From Montifringilla adamsi (Eukaryota; Chordata; Aves; Passeriformes; Passeridae), in the NCBI GenBank assembly GCA_017590115.1, contig JAGGNK010009114.1, forward strand, positions 20,297,747 through 20,361,746: a DNA stretch of 64,000 nt, read 5' to 3'. Within the stretch, counting starts at the first letter, position 1. The number at the start of each line of letters is the position of its first letter. The notes beneath the pieces are model-generated. The model did no database searches, had not been told where the DNA came from, and saw only the letters and a program-made list of their open reading frames with translations. Positions 20,636 to 35,364 of the stretch are shown here, piece by piece. Position numbers and translations under genes: made by a program.

Positions 20636-21636
20636 GGCATGCTGTTTATGTTCCCAGCAAAAAATAAAATGCCACCCCCATAGGCAGAAGTCTTGCACAC
20701 TGGGTTTGAGTCTAGAAGTAATTTTCTTTTGTTCACAGTGGAGTTATTAAGCTCTCGCAATGCAGGTTTACAGCTGAAGCACTGACAGACTTAATTTTAA
20801 GAGTAATGTGATTAGGGCAAGGCACAAGGTAGTGCTGTACCAGTGCTTACCTTTATTAGCTGTAACAGTGGCATAAGTCCAGCCAGCTGAGGGAAAAAAC
20901 AAAACTGAGGTAAACAAACAAACCTCCTCCAGCAGCAGAAAACTTTGGCTTTTGGAGGCGTGCTTTAGGGGACGTGTGATGCCAAGCAAATTCCAAACTG
21001 GGGGAGACTCACATGTGCTTTTACTAATATTTATTTTATGACACATTATAACTACTGTGTGTTGCTGTTGCTATGAACCCTTGGGAAATAAAACTGGGAG
21101 CCGTGCTGTGGTGAACCTAATAGTCCACAACTTTATTAAACATGGAAGCCGATGTACACGGCACGGGCAGGAGCCATCAGTCCCAGCCAAAGGCAGGCAG
21201 TGGTGTGGCCAGGAACTCTCCCCAGCACCTCCACATCCTCCTTGCCAGGCTGTGCTGCTCCCACGGGTCCTGCTTTGCACCTGCTCGTGTCCGCCGAAAA
21301 CAGCCGAAATGTCACTGTGCCAATATTAGCTGCACGCAGGGAGCTGCACCCTGATCAGATGAGAGTGGAGATTACTCACAGATATTGCTCTGAGGAAAGC
21401 TGCACAGGGAAAGGAAAATGAAAGAAAAACAACGTTCTCTATAAAAATTCTCCGGCAGCATTAATCAGCTGCATGTTTGGTTCCCAGTTATTTCCCTGGC
21501 TCTCGCTCCAGGTTGTGTTTCTGCTTTGGCATCGCAAGGCTGCCAGGGCTGCCGATGCTTGGTGGGCACCTCCTCAGAGACACCAGTGGTGGGAAAGGGA
21601 ATGCAAACATGAAACCTGCCTTCAAAACACCCTTCC

Positions 21637-21657
21637 TTTTTTTTTTTTTTTTTTTTT
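21637..21657. repeat. Poly(T) tract, 21 nt
   Basis: Uninterrupted T run preceded by CCTTCC. No element body recognised. Confidence 0.85.
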
Positions 21658-21980
21658 ATGATATGGCAAAACCCAAATCTAATGAGTTTGTACAGTCTGA
21701 ATACCGATCTCATTAAAATGCTCTTTTCCATTTCTTTTGGATCAAACCCTGCTATAGTCCTTCCCTAAATATTAATCATTTGTCTTTTGGGACCATGTTC
21801 ATTTTCCATTTTCTTCTTCTACCAGCATTTTTAGGGATTGAATAATTGCTCTCTGGAAACAATTATAAACCCAGTTAACTCTTCCCTTTCTCGTCTTCTC
21901 TTCTAAGTGCACTACATTGTCCTGGTTTTAAGGGACATATGGGTAGTGTTCCTTATTCTTTCTTTGTCTGGGATTGAGGG

Positions 21981-21989
<9 letters not shown>

Positions 21990-22015
<26 letters not shown>

Positions 22016-22026
22016 GAAAAAAAGGA
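21990..22026. repeat. Poly(A) tract
   Basis: Twenty-six A residues (21990-22015), one G, then more A/G-rich sequence. No element body recognised. Confidence 0.85.
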
Positions 22027-25000
22027 AGGGAAATGAATAACTTTTTCACCTTTTTTGAATTCAGTGGCTTTCTTTGTGAGTTTCCATGAGATGGTAGATT
22101 GAGAAATGTGAGGCAAAAGTAAACAGCATGCAAGGACTGCGTTGCTGGTTGGACTGGTGAGCTTGTGCTGATATTTGTTTCTAGGCAGGTACTTGAGGAA
22201 TATGTCACAAAATTTTGAATCAAATGCATGGCCAGAAGGAGAAGATGTAAACTCCATCTTACTGTCTTTAGTTTTCAGCTCTAATATAGACATATTTTCC
22301 CACAGTTACAAGAGAACAACGATGTAAGGGATGATATGGTGGAAGAGGTCTTTGCCTGAGCGATACTAACAATATCTTGCTAAAAGATAACAGGTTATTA
22401 TTTTCTCTTCACTGTAGCAAAAGTATATGGTGTTTATAAAAGTGTGGAGTTAAATGCCCAAAATGAGGAAGCGTGTAGCAAAAAGCAGTCTGAAGTTTCT
22501 GGCTCTTCAGGGGTCAGACCTTAGAAGCCAAAACTCAGATCCAATAAAGGGAATTAGGAATTTCAATACTAATGAACTATTGTGGGACACAACAGTCAAC
22601 TCCGGGGGTCCTGCTATCCTAGGGCATCAAAGGATGTTATAAAGCTACTGCTTTAGTTTGTTGTCCCATTAGGAGATGGGTATCTTTGCACTGACAGAAT
22701 CCTCTTTTGATATTTTGATTAAAATTTATGAAGTTCTGTAATCATCTCTTCTCACCGCTCATTGCCATTATGATCCCTAAATTCCCTCGTCTGTGATTTT
22801 CCCCTTCTCAAAACTTTTTGTGGTATTCAGATCATCTCTGTCTGACAAAGTGGGAGGACAGAACATTTGTGAAGGCACTCTAGCTCCTAATTGGAGTGAT
22901 AGTAGCACAAAGGGCTCTGGAAACAATACGTTGTGCTTAGGAACGAGGCCAAGAAGGGCTGCCATGCCCCGCAGCACAGTGTCAGCCGAGTTGTGAATAG
23001 CACAAGGCTTGTGAGCAGTAAACAACCTGGCTCATCAAGGCTCTTCACAAACTGTGACAGTTGAGTTTCTCTTACTGTGGGGATTTTTCCAATTACTGTC
23101 CTGACAGGATCATTCAGCACCACACTGGCTTTTACTTTCTTTCTGGAAGTGGAATAAGTTCATGAAGATCAAATGCAGTCTTTGTTGCCATTTCAGACTG
23201 TAGGTCCTGCAGGAGGTCAGACAATACTTGGGACTCTGAGACTCCTCTGAGCTCTCTGCAAGTATCATGCAGGACTCAACACTTGCCAACAAGTTAAGAT
23301 TTTCTTTGGAAGAAGCAGTTGTTAAAGTCTTTCTAACCAACTTTTCCTGCCTCCTTTAAAAGTCTCAGCTTTAAGGAAGACTTTTGAGAAGATTGTAGCA
23401 AAATAATTGGATAGCTTTTGACTCTGCTTCGTTTCTCCCTGACACTGACAGGCTAACCTGAGCCGTAGTGGTGACGCAGAGCTGCTCTTGCATGCTGAAT
23501 TTTTCTTCAGTCTGTATGGCATTTTTGGCCAGCAAGGCAGAAATTGGTTCTAAGATCTAAACACGACTGGACATGTCACCCTCAGCTATCACCACAGTGA
23601 ACGTGATCAGCTCATGGCAGCAAAGTATGGTGCTGGACACACAGACACAGATAGAAGGGGTAGTAGGTGGACTTGTCAGTGTGGGTAGACCCAGGGGAGG
23701 TTGGCTAATTTTGCAGCTTAGCTGAAGACTTTCACCTGGTCTCTTTTCATGCTTAGGTGAGACTATTTAGGGGACACAGAAGAGGTTTTGGGCTTTTGAA
23801 ATACCATATGTTCTTGTTACTTGTGCATGGCAAGCATCCTGTTTTTCATCACACCTTGCTTTGGTTGCCTGTATATTTGTCACCTTAAAAAGAGAATTTT
23901 TATGAGGATCAATCTTTTTATCTCACCAGGGTTTGTGAAGAACATGTGATGTGGTGGCCTAGCTGATAACCTTTCATGCAGAAAGTACTGCACTGGCCTT
24001 GATGGTGCAATTTAAAAAGCTGAAGTTTGGTAGTGTGTGGTCCAGTCTCCAGCTACACAAGAGATCTGGTCTTTTGTCTGGTAGCTGAGGAAACCTGATG
24101 GATTTGGCCAAACTGCTTTGATGAGGTGCAATTGGGTAACAGGATCCTCTTTACCAGGAAGTGCTGGCATGGGAGTTCATATTCCACTAGATCTTGAAAC
24201 ATCTGTCTTCAGTTGTCTGGAGTCTCCAGATCTACCAATGTGACAAGGATGGTGTGGGCATGGCCTGAGGACCTGGGGACAAGGGGATGGACAATTTATC
24301 TTTGCAGAAGGCAGCACTGTGAAACTCTTGAGGAAGAACAGGGTTACAGATATCAGCAGGTACAGTCCTGAGCCTGTCCTGTTACAGGAAAAACATTTTC
24401 AAAATCAGCTGTCTCACTTCAGGCCTCAAACCTGTTAACTATAGTTACCTATCTAATAGATTGTGTAATGATTCTGTGTTTATGTGTTGGACTTGGAGAA
24501 CATGGTCTCCATTATGTGTCTCCAGAGCTGCTGAGACAGTGCTTGCTCCCTTTTACTTGCCCTGCATTGTTTCATTGCATCACTTCCTCTTGATACTTTT
24601 TCTTCATCTCCATAAACAGTCACTTTCATTTTAGTCCCACATTTCCATCCTTTTCCACCATTTTTGCTGGAAGAATCAGCAGTCATCTCTTGAAACTCTA
24701 AATTCAGTGTATCTCCTCTGGTACAGCTTGAATGCTTCTGCATATGGGAAACCAGGGCCAACAGTAGCAGTTCGCATATTCAAAAAAAAGTTCATTTTAT
24801 ATCACATTATTTTAATATAAAAGAAAATTAAAGCTTGACATTCTTTTTTACAATTTAGGTTTTTTTCAGACCTCTTTAGCTTTCTTGTTTGCATAAATGG
24901 AATGATTTTATGGCTGCGAAACAAAACAGTGGGTAGTGTTGGTGTCATATATTATGAAATAGGTCTTCATGGATCATGTTTTGGGAGTATTTCAGTGTCT

Positions 25001-28000
25001 GTATCCATTCAGACTTTAGCTTCTCTGCAAGACTTAGAAGATTCCAAATGTTGGTTGTGCACACATAATAACTTATTCATAACTTCTTTATATGCCACTG
25101 TTCTTCCTCATAAATATACTAATAAAACTCATTATAGAAATCAAAGCTAGCTAATACAATATATCTGATGGACAGCTGTCTCTGGATGCATGAATTATAA
25201 TTACACGAAGCAAGATGGTCTTATTATGCCAGGATATCTCTGCTCTGAATAAATTTCTATTACTGGAATGTAATCTTTTGACTCAGGTCAGATGATAGGA
25301 CCTTACCCAAGTAAGTCCCTCACAGCATTACTATTGAGCTGTGCCTTCACTCGTAGAATTACAATTAGATAAGTGGTGCTGGAAGTTCTGTCTTTGAGTA
25401 AGAGTGGCCTGAGCGAGGTGGAAAGTTGGGGGGGAGCAAGAAGCATTTATCATCTGAACTGGTCTTACCACTCCAGCTTTCAGGCTATAACTTAATGCCA
25501 TACACTGATTTAGATGTAGCACTTGTCAGCCAAGAATAAGACTATAAGACACAGACATTCGAGGACTTGACCCACAGTTTATTGTGAATACGTGATTGAA
25601 TTCTGAGCTGACAGACAGACAGAGACAACCACTAGTGTGAGAAAGAGAATTTGTTCTGCCATGTAAGATTTCAAAATATCTTAAACTCAGATCTGTATTT
25701 TAAGCTTAGACCACTCTTAGCGGATTTCTCAATGGTATTTGATGAGCTGAGTGATTTTTCTAAACTTTTTTTTTTACTGCCTTTTCTTCTGTACTTTGCT
25801 AATAAAAATGGCAGCATCTATTTTTGAGACACCACTTGGGACCACTCTTTATTTCAAGGGATTTCTCTCCTCAAATCTCCAGTATTCATATGAATGAGAA
25901 CAAACTGATACTGAATGTTGAAGCCACAAACCTTTCATGGATCCCTTTGCTATAAATTTAAGATAAGTCAAGGCAGTTACACGACAGCAACGCAATACCG
26001 GGTTTCTGCTTAGGCTGAGCTGCAAAGGAAAGGACTAAAAAAGGGCAGACCATCCATGCATACTTTCATTTCTCTCCCTGAAAGTGTTTTAACCCTTCTT
26101 CAAGAAGCTGAGCTACCACTGATGAGTGCTGACATGAGAGACCTGGAAAAAGAGTTTGTGTCCTCAAGAAATGCAGGGAACACTTACAAATAGGAAACTT
26201 TGAAGAGAGGGAGTTTCTTCATTGCTATGCCTGACCTATCAGGGAAGGTGCAGCACATCATGACAGTCAGCTCTCTTCTCCTCCTGATCTGCTGCAGATG
26301 TTAAAGCAATGGAGAATCACAGCTATTACAGGACAGAACTAGAGTAAATGGGCATGCAACCTCTCCCTCACTCCTACCCTGCGAGGTTGTCTCAGGTATT
26401 GGGCAGAATCAAGAATATCCAAAGGACTCATGAAATAGTCAGAAAGCAAAACAAAGCAGCAGAAGAAAAATCTTGTTTCTTGACTTTTAGAATACATTAA
26501 AATAAAAAGAACTGTTCTCCAATGCTTTCTACTCAAAGATGTATAATTAGTTTTCTATTTAGAGATAATGAAGGCATCATATGCACAGTGAGAAACCTGT
26601 TCCTGTATTTATTATATGTAAGTTTTGATTTAAGCTACTTCTGCTTCACGAATGTACTTAATATCAACAAGAGTACTATTTACACTGATTTTTTAATTAA
26701 AGGAATGTAGTCATCTTTTATGCTTGCAGATTTGCCTGCAAGCAGATTTTTTTCCCCTTCAAATTCATTCTGTCAAAATGGTTAGACAAATTGTTTCTGG
26801 AAATGTATTTGAATTATGGATGATTTGTGAGTCGTCCATAGCAAAATATTTGCTGTAGCTAAAAGTTATGAATATACCTAAACTTGTCTTTTGAGCTCCT
26901 TGTGTTACCAAAGGATAGAAATCAGCGTTTCAAAAAAGGTGCTTCATCGTCTGAGGATGAAGAAGATGTGAATTCCTTTGGATGCACCTGTCTATTATCT
27001 ATGGAAAAACTTGCAGACTTGGAGCCTAAAATTTTGATGGTTAAAGATATCTGAGATATTTTGTGACTAGGTTTTTGGTCCTCAACAAACTGATGTAGTA
27101 TTTATGAACTTTGCTGCTTCTGCCCAAGCTAAATTTCAACTCTTGATGAAATTGTTTTCAACTTTGGGTCAAAATTCACAGTTTGGGAGCATTTGTATGG
27201 AAACATCCTAGGAAGCCTGGGCTGTGGAAAGGAAAGATAAAAGAACCTCTGGCCTGGTTTCTAGTTTGGTGCTAGGTTTGTGAATAGTCTTGTGGACTTT
27301 GGCAATTCAGAGGAAATACGATGTTGACATTGAAGGACAGCAGTGCTATACACTGTTGTCCGTGGGCAGTGTGGGTCTTGTGACAAGAAATTACAAAAGG
27401 GAAAATAAAAATAAATAAAAATTAAAAGGAAATCTCAGAAGTCTGTCTGATGCTGGAAACATTAATTGATACTTAGCAAGCACAATAGTTTTCTTGGGGG
27501 AAAAAGAAAAGAAAAAAATAATTGAAATTGTCTTGCTCGGTGAAGTACCACTCCAAAAGAGCTCAGGAGAATGAAATGGGAACAATTCCTCAGCCTGGGG
27601 TAGCAGCCAGGTGTCCCCCATGTCCTCTGGAGCACCCCACCCTTACAAGGCTACTGCTCCCATGTCAGGAATTTCATCCACAGCATGAAGGGCGAGGAAA
27701 TGGGCTGATGGCTGCGATACCTCAGGACATCTTTACCAGCATCCTTGTTTGTGCAGGAATGTATCTGAGCCACAATGTAAAGCACAGAAAAAGAGAAAGT
27801 GTTTTACATGCTTTTAAACACAGGAACTACTGATACTGCCACTGCCTGGCTTTGCCTACAAACAACGCACCCAGCTGCGTAATTTATTCTCCGTGTATAA
27901 TCTTTGACGGCTGGAAAGCAGAAAAGCTGTTCACTACATTTGGAAAAGACTGCAGCTACAAGGTGAGAGAGCAGTATTTAATATCTGTTTTGAAACCAGT

Positions 28001-30540
28001 ACTGGAGGCACCTGATAAACTGCCAGAAGATGGGGTTTGTAACACACAGAAAGCTAAAATCTGAAGAACTAACAAACATTGAAGCCACTATAGGGGGGTT
28101 TAAAATGCTGTGAAGTCTGGACTCAATTTATTTTGTCCTTATAAAATGCAGTTGTTTGAATCTCATGGGTCAACAAGTGAAGACTGAAAATTTCATAAGA
28201 GTGGGAATTTTTGAGTGGATCCTCCTTCAAGGATGTTGCAGTATATGGGGCACCTGTGCTCTGATTCAGTCCACCATGAGAAGGAGCATGAAACACCAAA
28301 GGAGCAATGATAAAAACAAACAAGAAATCAAACTTTTTTAAGCCTCATAACTATCTGTGCTGGTTATGTTTGGAGCATTTGTTGGTGCTGCCAAGACACC
28401 TTCCCTTATTCACTATTTCACTTTGGAAACAGGGAGAGAAAGTCTTAAAAGGCAGCATTTAAAAAGGGCATCAATACCAACCAGTATTTTGTTACTGATC
28501 CCCAAGTTTTTGTGTCTCATCAGCAAAATGCATCAGGTTTTGAAGGAGGACTCCTGTAGATTTTCAATATCTCCCTTTATCCCAAGGCTGTGTGCCATGG
28601 CCTGGTGGGTGCCATGAGGGCTGAGGGTGGCTCAGCCTGACCAGGTGCAGCAATGTCATCTCCACAGGTGTTCCCAGGAGCTGTGCAGCCACGTGTGGGC
28701 CAGAACTTGGTGATTTTCACAGTGACAGGCTTGAGCAGCAGGAAGGGCAGGTACAGAGAGGAAGTTTGTTATCAAACTTGAGCTTGAGCTTGACCCTAAT
28801 CTCTGGAGTAGAAAGGGTCACCCCGCAATGGGCAGAGCGTACAGAAAACCAAAAGGTGAGGTATAAGATTATAATAGGTGTGGAAACAAATAGAACTTTT
28901 TCTCAGCTACCATTTGTATTTCTCCAAGGAGTAATGAAGGAAAGGGTTTAAGAATGTTGTTTTATAGTCGATAGGAAAGACCTGGATGTACAGATAGGTA
29001 TTTATAAGTCAAAGGCAATAATTTTGCTGTGGTGGAAACAAGAAGTGAGACTTTTACTGCTGCACCACAGTCCAGGCTACAGTCAACTGCCTGGGGAAGG
29101 ATCTTTATGGTGTAAATATAATCTTGGCAACTCCTGTCCATGTGAAATCAGATGTACAGCAGCGTGCTGCATCTCCAGCCTGGTTTTGCTGACATCCAAA
29201 AACCAGGGCAGGACTTCTCTGGATGAGGTATCATCTAACCCCATAACCAGGGACTATCCCTGTCCAAAAGCAATCACGTTAAACCAGTCCCACCAACCCC
29301 TTCACCCACATGTCAGTCCCTGCCACGCTGCTGTTGATGTCTATAGGAGACTATTCATGAAATTCACCATGCATTCAAGCACTTGTAACATCCTTTATTA
29401 ATATGAACAGCAGAAAAATTCAGACAGAAGAAGCAAATGAGTGATGGGCAAGAGGAAAAAGGAAATTACGATGGCAAGCAGACAGCTGTGAAGACTAGCA
29501 ATGTGCCCAGTTGATGGTGCTGCAACCAGAATTTTTAAAATATGCAATAGGAGATAAATAAACTGATAAATAAAATCGATCTCAAAAGGCCACATGGGAA
29601 AGATGCACAGTCTTGATTACCTAATTACGGAAGGGATATTGCAGAAATGGAAATAGTACACCAAAGTCCCATAATGACTTTGAGACTGGAGACTCCAAAA
29701 TGCTTAGTGAAACTAGGTCTGTATCCCTTGCAAAGAGAAAAGATTAAGAGGGGACCTGGTGGAGCTGCCAAGGGCTCTGGGGGGAACCGCAGGGAGCAGT
29801 GCTGCAGTTATTAGAGCTAATGTCAAATATGAGGACGAGGGACACGGCTCCAGCGAGGTCTTGCACTGTACAAATGTAATACATTTTTTTTTTCCAGAGG
29901 GTATATATTATAAGCTACCAGATGCTGCTCTAGATGCAACTGATCTGACCAGATTTCAAATAGAGCAAGAAGCATATGGAGAGAGAGGGGGAGAAAAACA
30001 GTATATTATGGAGAACAACTGTTAACTGGAGGAAAGGATAGGCCTAGCTGGGCTTCCTGGCCTCCTGCCATCTTAAGATTTTCTTATGTCCCTGTGTAAT
30101 CTTCTGACTTTTGATTTAGATGTTTCCTAAAAATGTGGCCCAGTGGTTGGTACATACTAGGCATTAGCCCAAGAAAAGAATGAAAAAAAAAATGCACTGT
30201 ATCTCATTAAAGAATTTTTAAAGGGAGACTTTGAGGCGCCATTTGCTTCTTGTTACTCATCTTTGCAAATGTCTCTTGTCTTCCCAGGCTCTGCCCTGAT
30301 GTGTTAGCATTAGCAGCCTGTGGATTTCTGAGCCACGCTGAAACGGGGTCTCAGGGCGGCCAACCTAAGTCGGTCCAGAAGAGATGGCAGCGTGAAGCAG
30401 AGAAGGAAGACAAAAATAAGATCAAGCGAAGTAAATGATACAAGATCTTTGCGTGCACATAAACAGTATCAGGTGAAAAAATGCTGTCTGGTAATGGCTT
30501 TTCAGGCTGCTGTCGAGAGTAAGGATCGCGCCTATATTTG

Positions 30541-31110
30541 AAATATTTAGGGTTCATTTAACAGCATTTGTTTCCATAAAATATTTTAAAACAGAACAGT
30601 ATTTATCTTTAATTATTTTTCATTTTCTTTGATGAAAGATTCCAATATAGATATTGCTGTAGGCACAGGGGGCACTGAACACCAAGAGGTGGATTCCGTA
30701 AACAATTTCTCTCAAAGCACTACAAACTTTAAATATTAATTTGTCCATAATTGGCAGAGAAGCAATTAAAAATGCTACAAAGCTGACTTTCTGCCTCCTT
30801 TACTTTCTCCTCCCTTTTCATTTAACCACAGTATAGAAAGTAGATGTAAAACAATAGGACCCTGAGCTGTACGGCATTCTAAGCCTAGCTTGCCTTAAAG
30901 CTACAATATGGATTTAATTTATATGCAAATGTAAGCAATAAAAAGCCAGACACTGTAGAAATTATAGTATTTTTCATAGATGCTTCAGCACCGGCACACA
31001 AGCCAGCAGTGATTTCAAACAAGGAGCTAATTATTACTGGTCACTAAGCTACCTTTTTCTTTTAATATCTCTCTTTCTTCCTTCAACTCCCCCCCTGTTT
31101 TTTTTAACAA
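30541..31110. promoter_or_regulatory. AT-rich motif-dense block, candidate conserved non-coding element
   Basis: About 570 bp with little simple repeat, several ATTA cores, CCATAATTGGCAG, and an exact octamer ATGCAAAT at 30923-30930. The texture resembles vertebrate developmental enhancers. Conservation was not tested. Confidence 0.35.
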
Positions 31111-31155
31111 TGAGTAAATTATTTTCTTGAGCAAGGAGGGGTGGTGGGGGAGAGG

Positions 31156-31177
31156 GAGAGAGAGAGAGAGAGAGAGA
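31156..31177. repeat. (GA)11 microsatellite
   Basis: Eleven uninterrupted GA units in a purine-rich stretch (31133-31188). Confidence 0.9.
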
Positions 31178-31676
31178 AAGAAACTCGAATATTGGGGGTG
31201 AGTGAATGAAAACAGCCAGAAATATCTCCTGTGAGATTCAACATCAGGATAATTTCACAGTCTCGCTTTTTGACTGCTGTGTCCTGAAGCTGACCAGCAC
31301 CATGCAAGGCTGATCAAAGGCCATCGGAAACATCAAGTAAGCCTAAATGGGGCTAAAGTATGCTAATAGAGAAGCTAAATGTACTTTAATCCTGTTATAA
31401 TACAAGGTAACTTAGAGGCAGTGAAGGGCCTTGTTGCTTTTCCCTACTGGGTCCAGGACCCCTGCAAATCTTGAATAGAAGTTGCTTCCTATTCTTTGCC
31501 GGCCGGGGTATGGCTTTCTCAGATGCACACACAGTCCCCTCCTCCTCCGTTTACTGAGTGTCAACAGTCGGCTGAGCAAGACTTCTCCGCTCCTTAGATC
31601 AGCACCCTGTGACCTTCCACATTTAAGCACAGACCATTAAGCTAAGCTTTCCAGCTGTTGCCTGAATTATGAGAGC

Positions 31677-31691
31677 TTTTTTTTTTTTTTT

Positions 31692-31722
<31 letters not shown>
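31677..31722. repeat. Poly(T) tract interrupted by AAA
   Basis: T run 31677-31691, AAA, then T run 31695-31722. Length may be uncertain in the assembly. Confidence 0.85.
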
Positions 31723-34700
31723 CAGAGGAGGGCAGAGCTTAGAGGAACACAAGGCAACAGTTTTGTATTATGGACCCACTGCCACCCAACTTGCTATGCA
31801 GAGCGATGTGCTTTCCGCAGGGCTGCGGCAGACGGGTGATGTTGGCTGGAAACAGGGGCTTGCTTTGAAGTGATTCAGGCTCTGGCTTGTCCAGCTTCAG
31901 CATCATTGTGCTCGCTCGGGGAAACGTAATCTAATTTTGGGAAGAGGAGGAAACAAAGTAAACGTGACTGAACTGCGCTGCACCGTACGCACCGTCCGCG
32001 ACGGTGTCCCCAGGAATATCCCTGCTCCCCTGGCAACTTTCTTGTTCATTTTCCTTCTTTTTTAGACACCAGTTTCGGTGCGTACTAGCCAAGAGAGGAA
32101 AACAAGGGTGGTAGTTCTGCCTGTGAAATGATATGCTTTGGTGGATGCCCCAAACTAACTACTGCCTGCAAACCCCAGATTAAAAAAGAAGTCTGATGTA
32201 ATTTTAAAGCCAGCCAACTGCCTTAGTGACTGTATCAGAAGATTAAAAACAAAGGTTTCATTGAAGCACTACCTCCCACTGTGCAGCTGAAAGTCTCATG
32301 GCTGAGGCAAATGGTCCTAAATATCTTTCTGTTAAGTACAAATTACATACTGGATATATTAAGCTGTAATGGTGCATTTTTCAAGAGTCACTTTTCTTGT
32401 GTGAGAGCATCAGTAAAGACTCAAAAAAATGCTGACTGTATGGCACATGGAAACAAAAAACAATATGCCTTTTACAAAAAAATGTTTTGTTCGTATCAAA
32501 TCCTATTTTTCCTCCATCTCTCCCCATCCCCCAGCTAAGCCTGGAGTTTCAAATGCTAGAAGCAGTATGTACAGTAAGTCCTTTTGAAATCCATGGCAGA
32601 GAAATAGTATCCTGGCCAAGCAAACTATTGTCTGCACTTACATTCCTAAGCATTACCCCTCTGTGTTACTGCTGATAGGAGTCCTTCAGATCAGGTGAAA
32701 CATAACTGAATAAAGATGCTCCAGAAAACATCTTTTTAAATGGAATTATCTTTCATTTACATAGGCAACGTCCCTCAACTCGGCACATGTGCTATAATGC
32801 TTCATGCAATAGAAACACTCCTATAAAACTTAATGATTAGCATTCGTTCTGCTCCCAGATGATCAATAAAATGCTAAGTTAATACAAAACGAGCAAACGA
32901 GTCTGCCAGTGTGCAGAAACTTGCATTACTGTGTGGGATGTAGGTACATCACCACTCTGGGAGCAGAGGAAGAGAGCAGTGCCCCACTTGGGGAAGGGGC
33001 AGTGGCACCAGGGCTGTCCCTGCCAGTGGCTGTGTTCCCAACCAGCCTTGGAATGCCATGTGTCACCCATGCAGCACCACATATGCAAACATCCATGTGC
33101 ACAGACACCTTTGCAGTTACAGCAGGTAAAAAGTAGGACAAAGCAGGCAAATTCAAACAAAAAAAACCCCCATAATAACATCCTCTCTTTGCATTATCAG
33201 TGAAGGCACACTTGTGAGTGATTTCTCCACAGAAATCCTTTGCAACCACTAAATCAGACAGAAGTAGCATAGATGGGAACTGTGGATGAAAGTTAAACTA
33301 GTGGAGTGGTGCACCTTTGCCCAGATACCTTCATGTTGATCATGTACAAGTGATTTATTCCAGCAAATAAACTGTGAAGGATTTGAGAGAATATAGCTGG
33401 GCAGTACAGAGTTAACATTAGCAAAATGTTTTTGGCAGGGACAGGCTTAGCGTCAGCTGAAATATTTGAATTCTAATCTGCTCTTATTTACCACTGCTGG
33501 GAATAATGTTCTCATTTTTAGGTGTTTATCTACCTATCTAGTCACCATTCACCACTTTTATTGTTTGTCTGTCCTTCCCTTACAAGATTAACTGAATTGC
33601 AGTTGTGTTTTAATTATCAACAAATTTTGAACTGAAAAGCATTTGCATGACTCTCTTCAGTTCAGCTGCAATTTTCTGGATTTGTTTTTAATTAACAGAA
33701 TCCTTCCCAACACATATGAAGCTTGATGGAAATCTTTTTGTTTGTATAAACACCCGTACAGTGTTTTTGCTGCATATTATCTTTCCAATTTCTCCATCAC
33801 TCTTTTAAAAATAAAAACTTTAAAAAATTGAATGATCAACTGAAAGTGGGCAGTTTCAGTCCACAAGAGCTCCAGTGACAGCCTCTGAAATTGTTAAAAG
33901 GTTACTAGTTCAGAAATACTGCATGAAAAGGCTTAAGAGATTTCCCCCCTAAATTTCATTCTAAATACATGTGTTAATCCTTTCTTTCAGGTGCTCATAA
34001 TTTACGAGATAATGGCCATTTGAGGTCATATGTGACTGCCCAAATATGTTTCTACTAAAGTTCAAAAATTTTTATTTATTATTTTAGTTTATTTACTTCT
34101 AGAATATCAGAATCTCTGTTGCCACCAGAAGAAAACACCATAGCCTGAATACAAAGGAGCCACAAAAACCAGACCAACATGAGCTGTACGTTAACAGCAA
34201 TGGTGAATTGACGTGCACAGTTTGTTTTGCTCTTTTGCATTTTTTGTAACTCTTTGCGTCATCTATGTTTATCATCTAAATGCCTGTTTCTTCATCAAGC
34301 ACTTATAATTTTGTCAAGACAGATGATTAATGTTTTGTGTAGTTATTTCCAGACATGGCAGCTAATGTCTCTTTCCCATCTAGAGAATTTTCAGAGGCTC
34401 TGGCAAGGGCAAAAGCCACTGGAAGTGCAAGTCTGTGGCAGCAGGAGAGGTTACGAACACAGCTGAGTGGCTGGAATTGTTAGAGCACGTTGCAAAGCTG
34501 GGAACATGACTCAGTCATTAGTTACCTGTTCAATTATCTTCACTTTATTAACAGAGATGGGGCAGGCACCCTGCCCACGCAGGCCAATCCACAGGGAATA
34601 CGTACACCAAGCACACTCTGTGTGAAAGGTACTATGCTTTCCCCACACTAAATGTTTTTATCTTGAAAATGTGTTAAAAATATAAAGAAGAGTTGAGATG

Positions 34701-35360
34701 AGGTTGTGGCAAAAATCCTACTTGTGTTGTGAATTAGAGTACACATCACTGAGTTTTGATTCCAAATCTTTTGTCCCACCAAATTTCCCAGACTAGTTTT
34801 GAGCTTATTTGGCCTTCCTGTCTCCAAGAAGATGAGGCTGAAACGCTGGCAATGCCTCCTCCTGTTCTAGCAGCCAGATTTGAACAGGCTTAATGTTGCT
34901 GCAGAAATGCAGTTTAACATGCTGTGCTGCATGGGATTTTGGAAGCTTTATTAAAATGTTCCTCTTCTGAAATGAAAAAAAAAATGGAGAAGAAAACCAC
35001 CTGGTAACACTGGGTGAGTTTTCTTACCTGTGCACTGGACTGGGAGTTGAGCTGCAATGTTTACAGTTCAGATGAGTGGTAAATTCTGGGAGGAAGCCAC
35101 AGCTGACTGTTTTTCTGAATCATGCTTGGCCCCAAGTCTGAGATGAAGAAAGAGTCAATATATATTTGCCTGTGGAGTAGCTAATTAGAACAATTAGTCT
35201 GAGAACCAGAACAAGCTGTGAGACCATGAGCTGATTCAGGCACGCCCTCTACTAACTTAAATTTTGATCAATGTTTAAAGCACCATGGGAAGGGCTGGGG
35301 TGATGGGGCCCAGTGGCTGAGATTCAGGCTCACCACCCGTGTCCCTGGTGCTGTGACAGG
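31723..35360. other. Intergenic desert; no gene found
   Basis: Mixed single-copy sequence, slightly GC-richer with some CpG at about 31790-32050, AT-rich at 33.3-34.1 kb. No RNA or protein gene recognised. Confidence 0.55.
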
Positions 35361-35364
35361 CGCT

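Larger units (their letters stand above)
20636..30540. other. Intergenic desert; no gene found
   Basis: Ordinary single-copy sequence. Homopolymers lie at 21637-21657 (T) and 21990-22015 (A). A stretch near 29718-29800 has faint resemblance to CR1 LINE 3' sequence, not enough to call. Open frames are all below about 130 residues and have no recognisable domain. Confidence 0.55.

Noticed and set aside
20498..20683. Open frame with an eight-residue hydrophobic repeat
   Set aside because: The period follows directly from the 24-bp DNA repeat.
29718..29800. Possible CR1 LINE 3' fragment
   Set aside because: A few words resemble CR1 but the order and the typical CR1 3' end repeats are missing.
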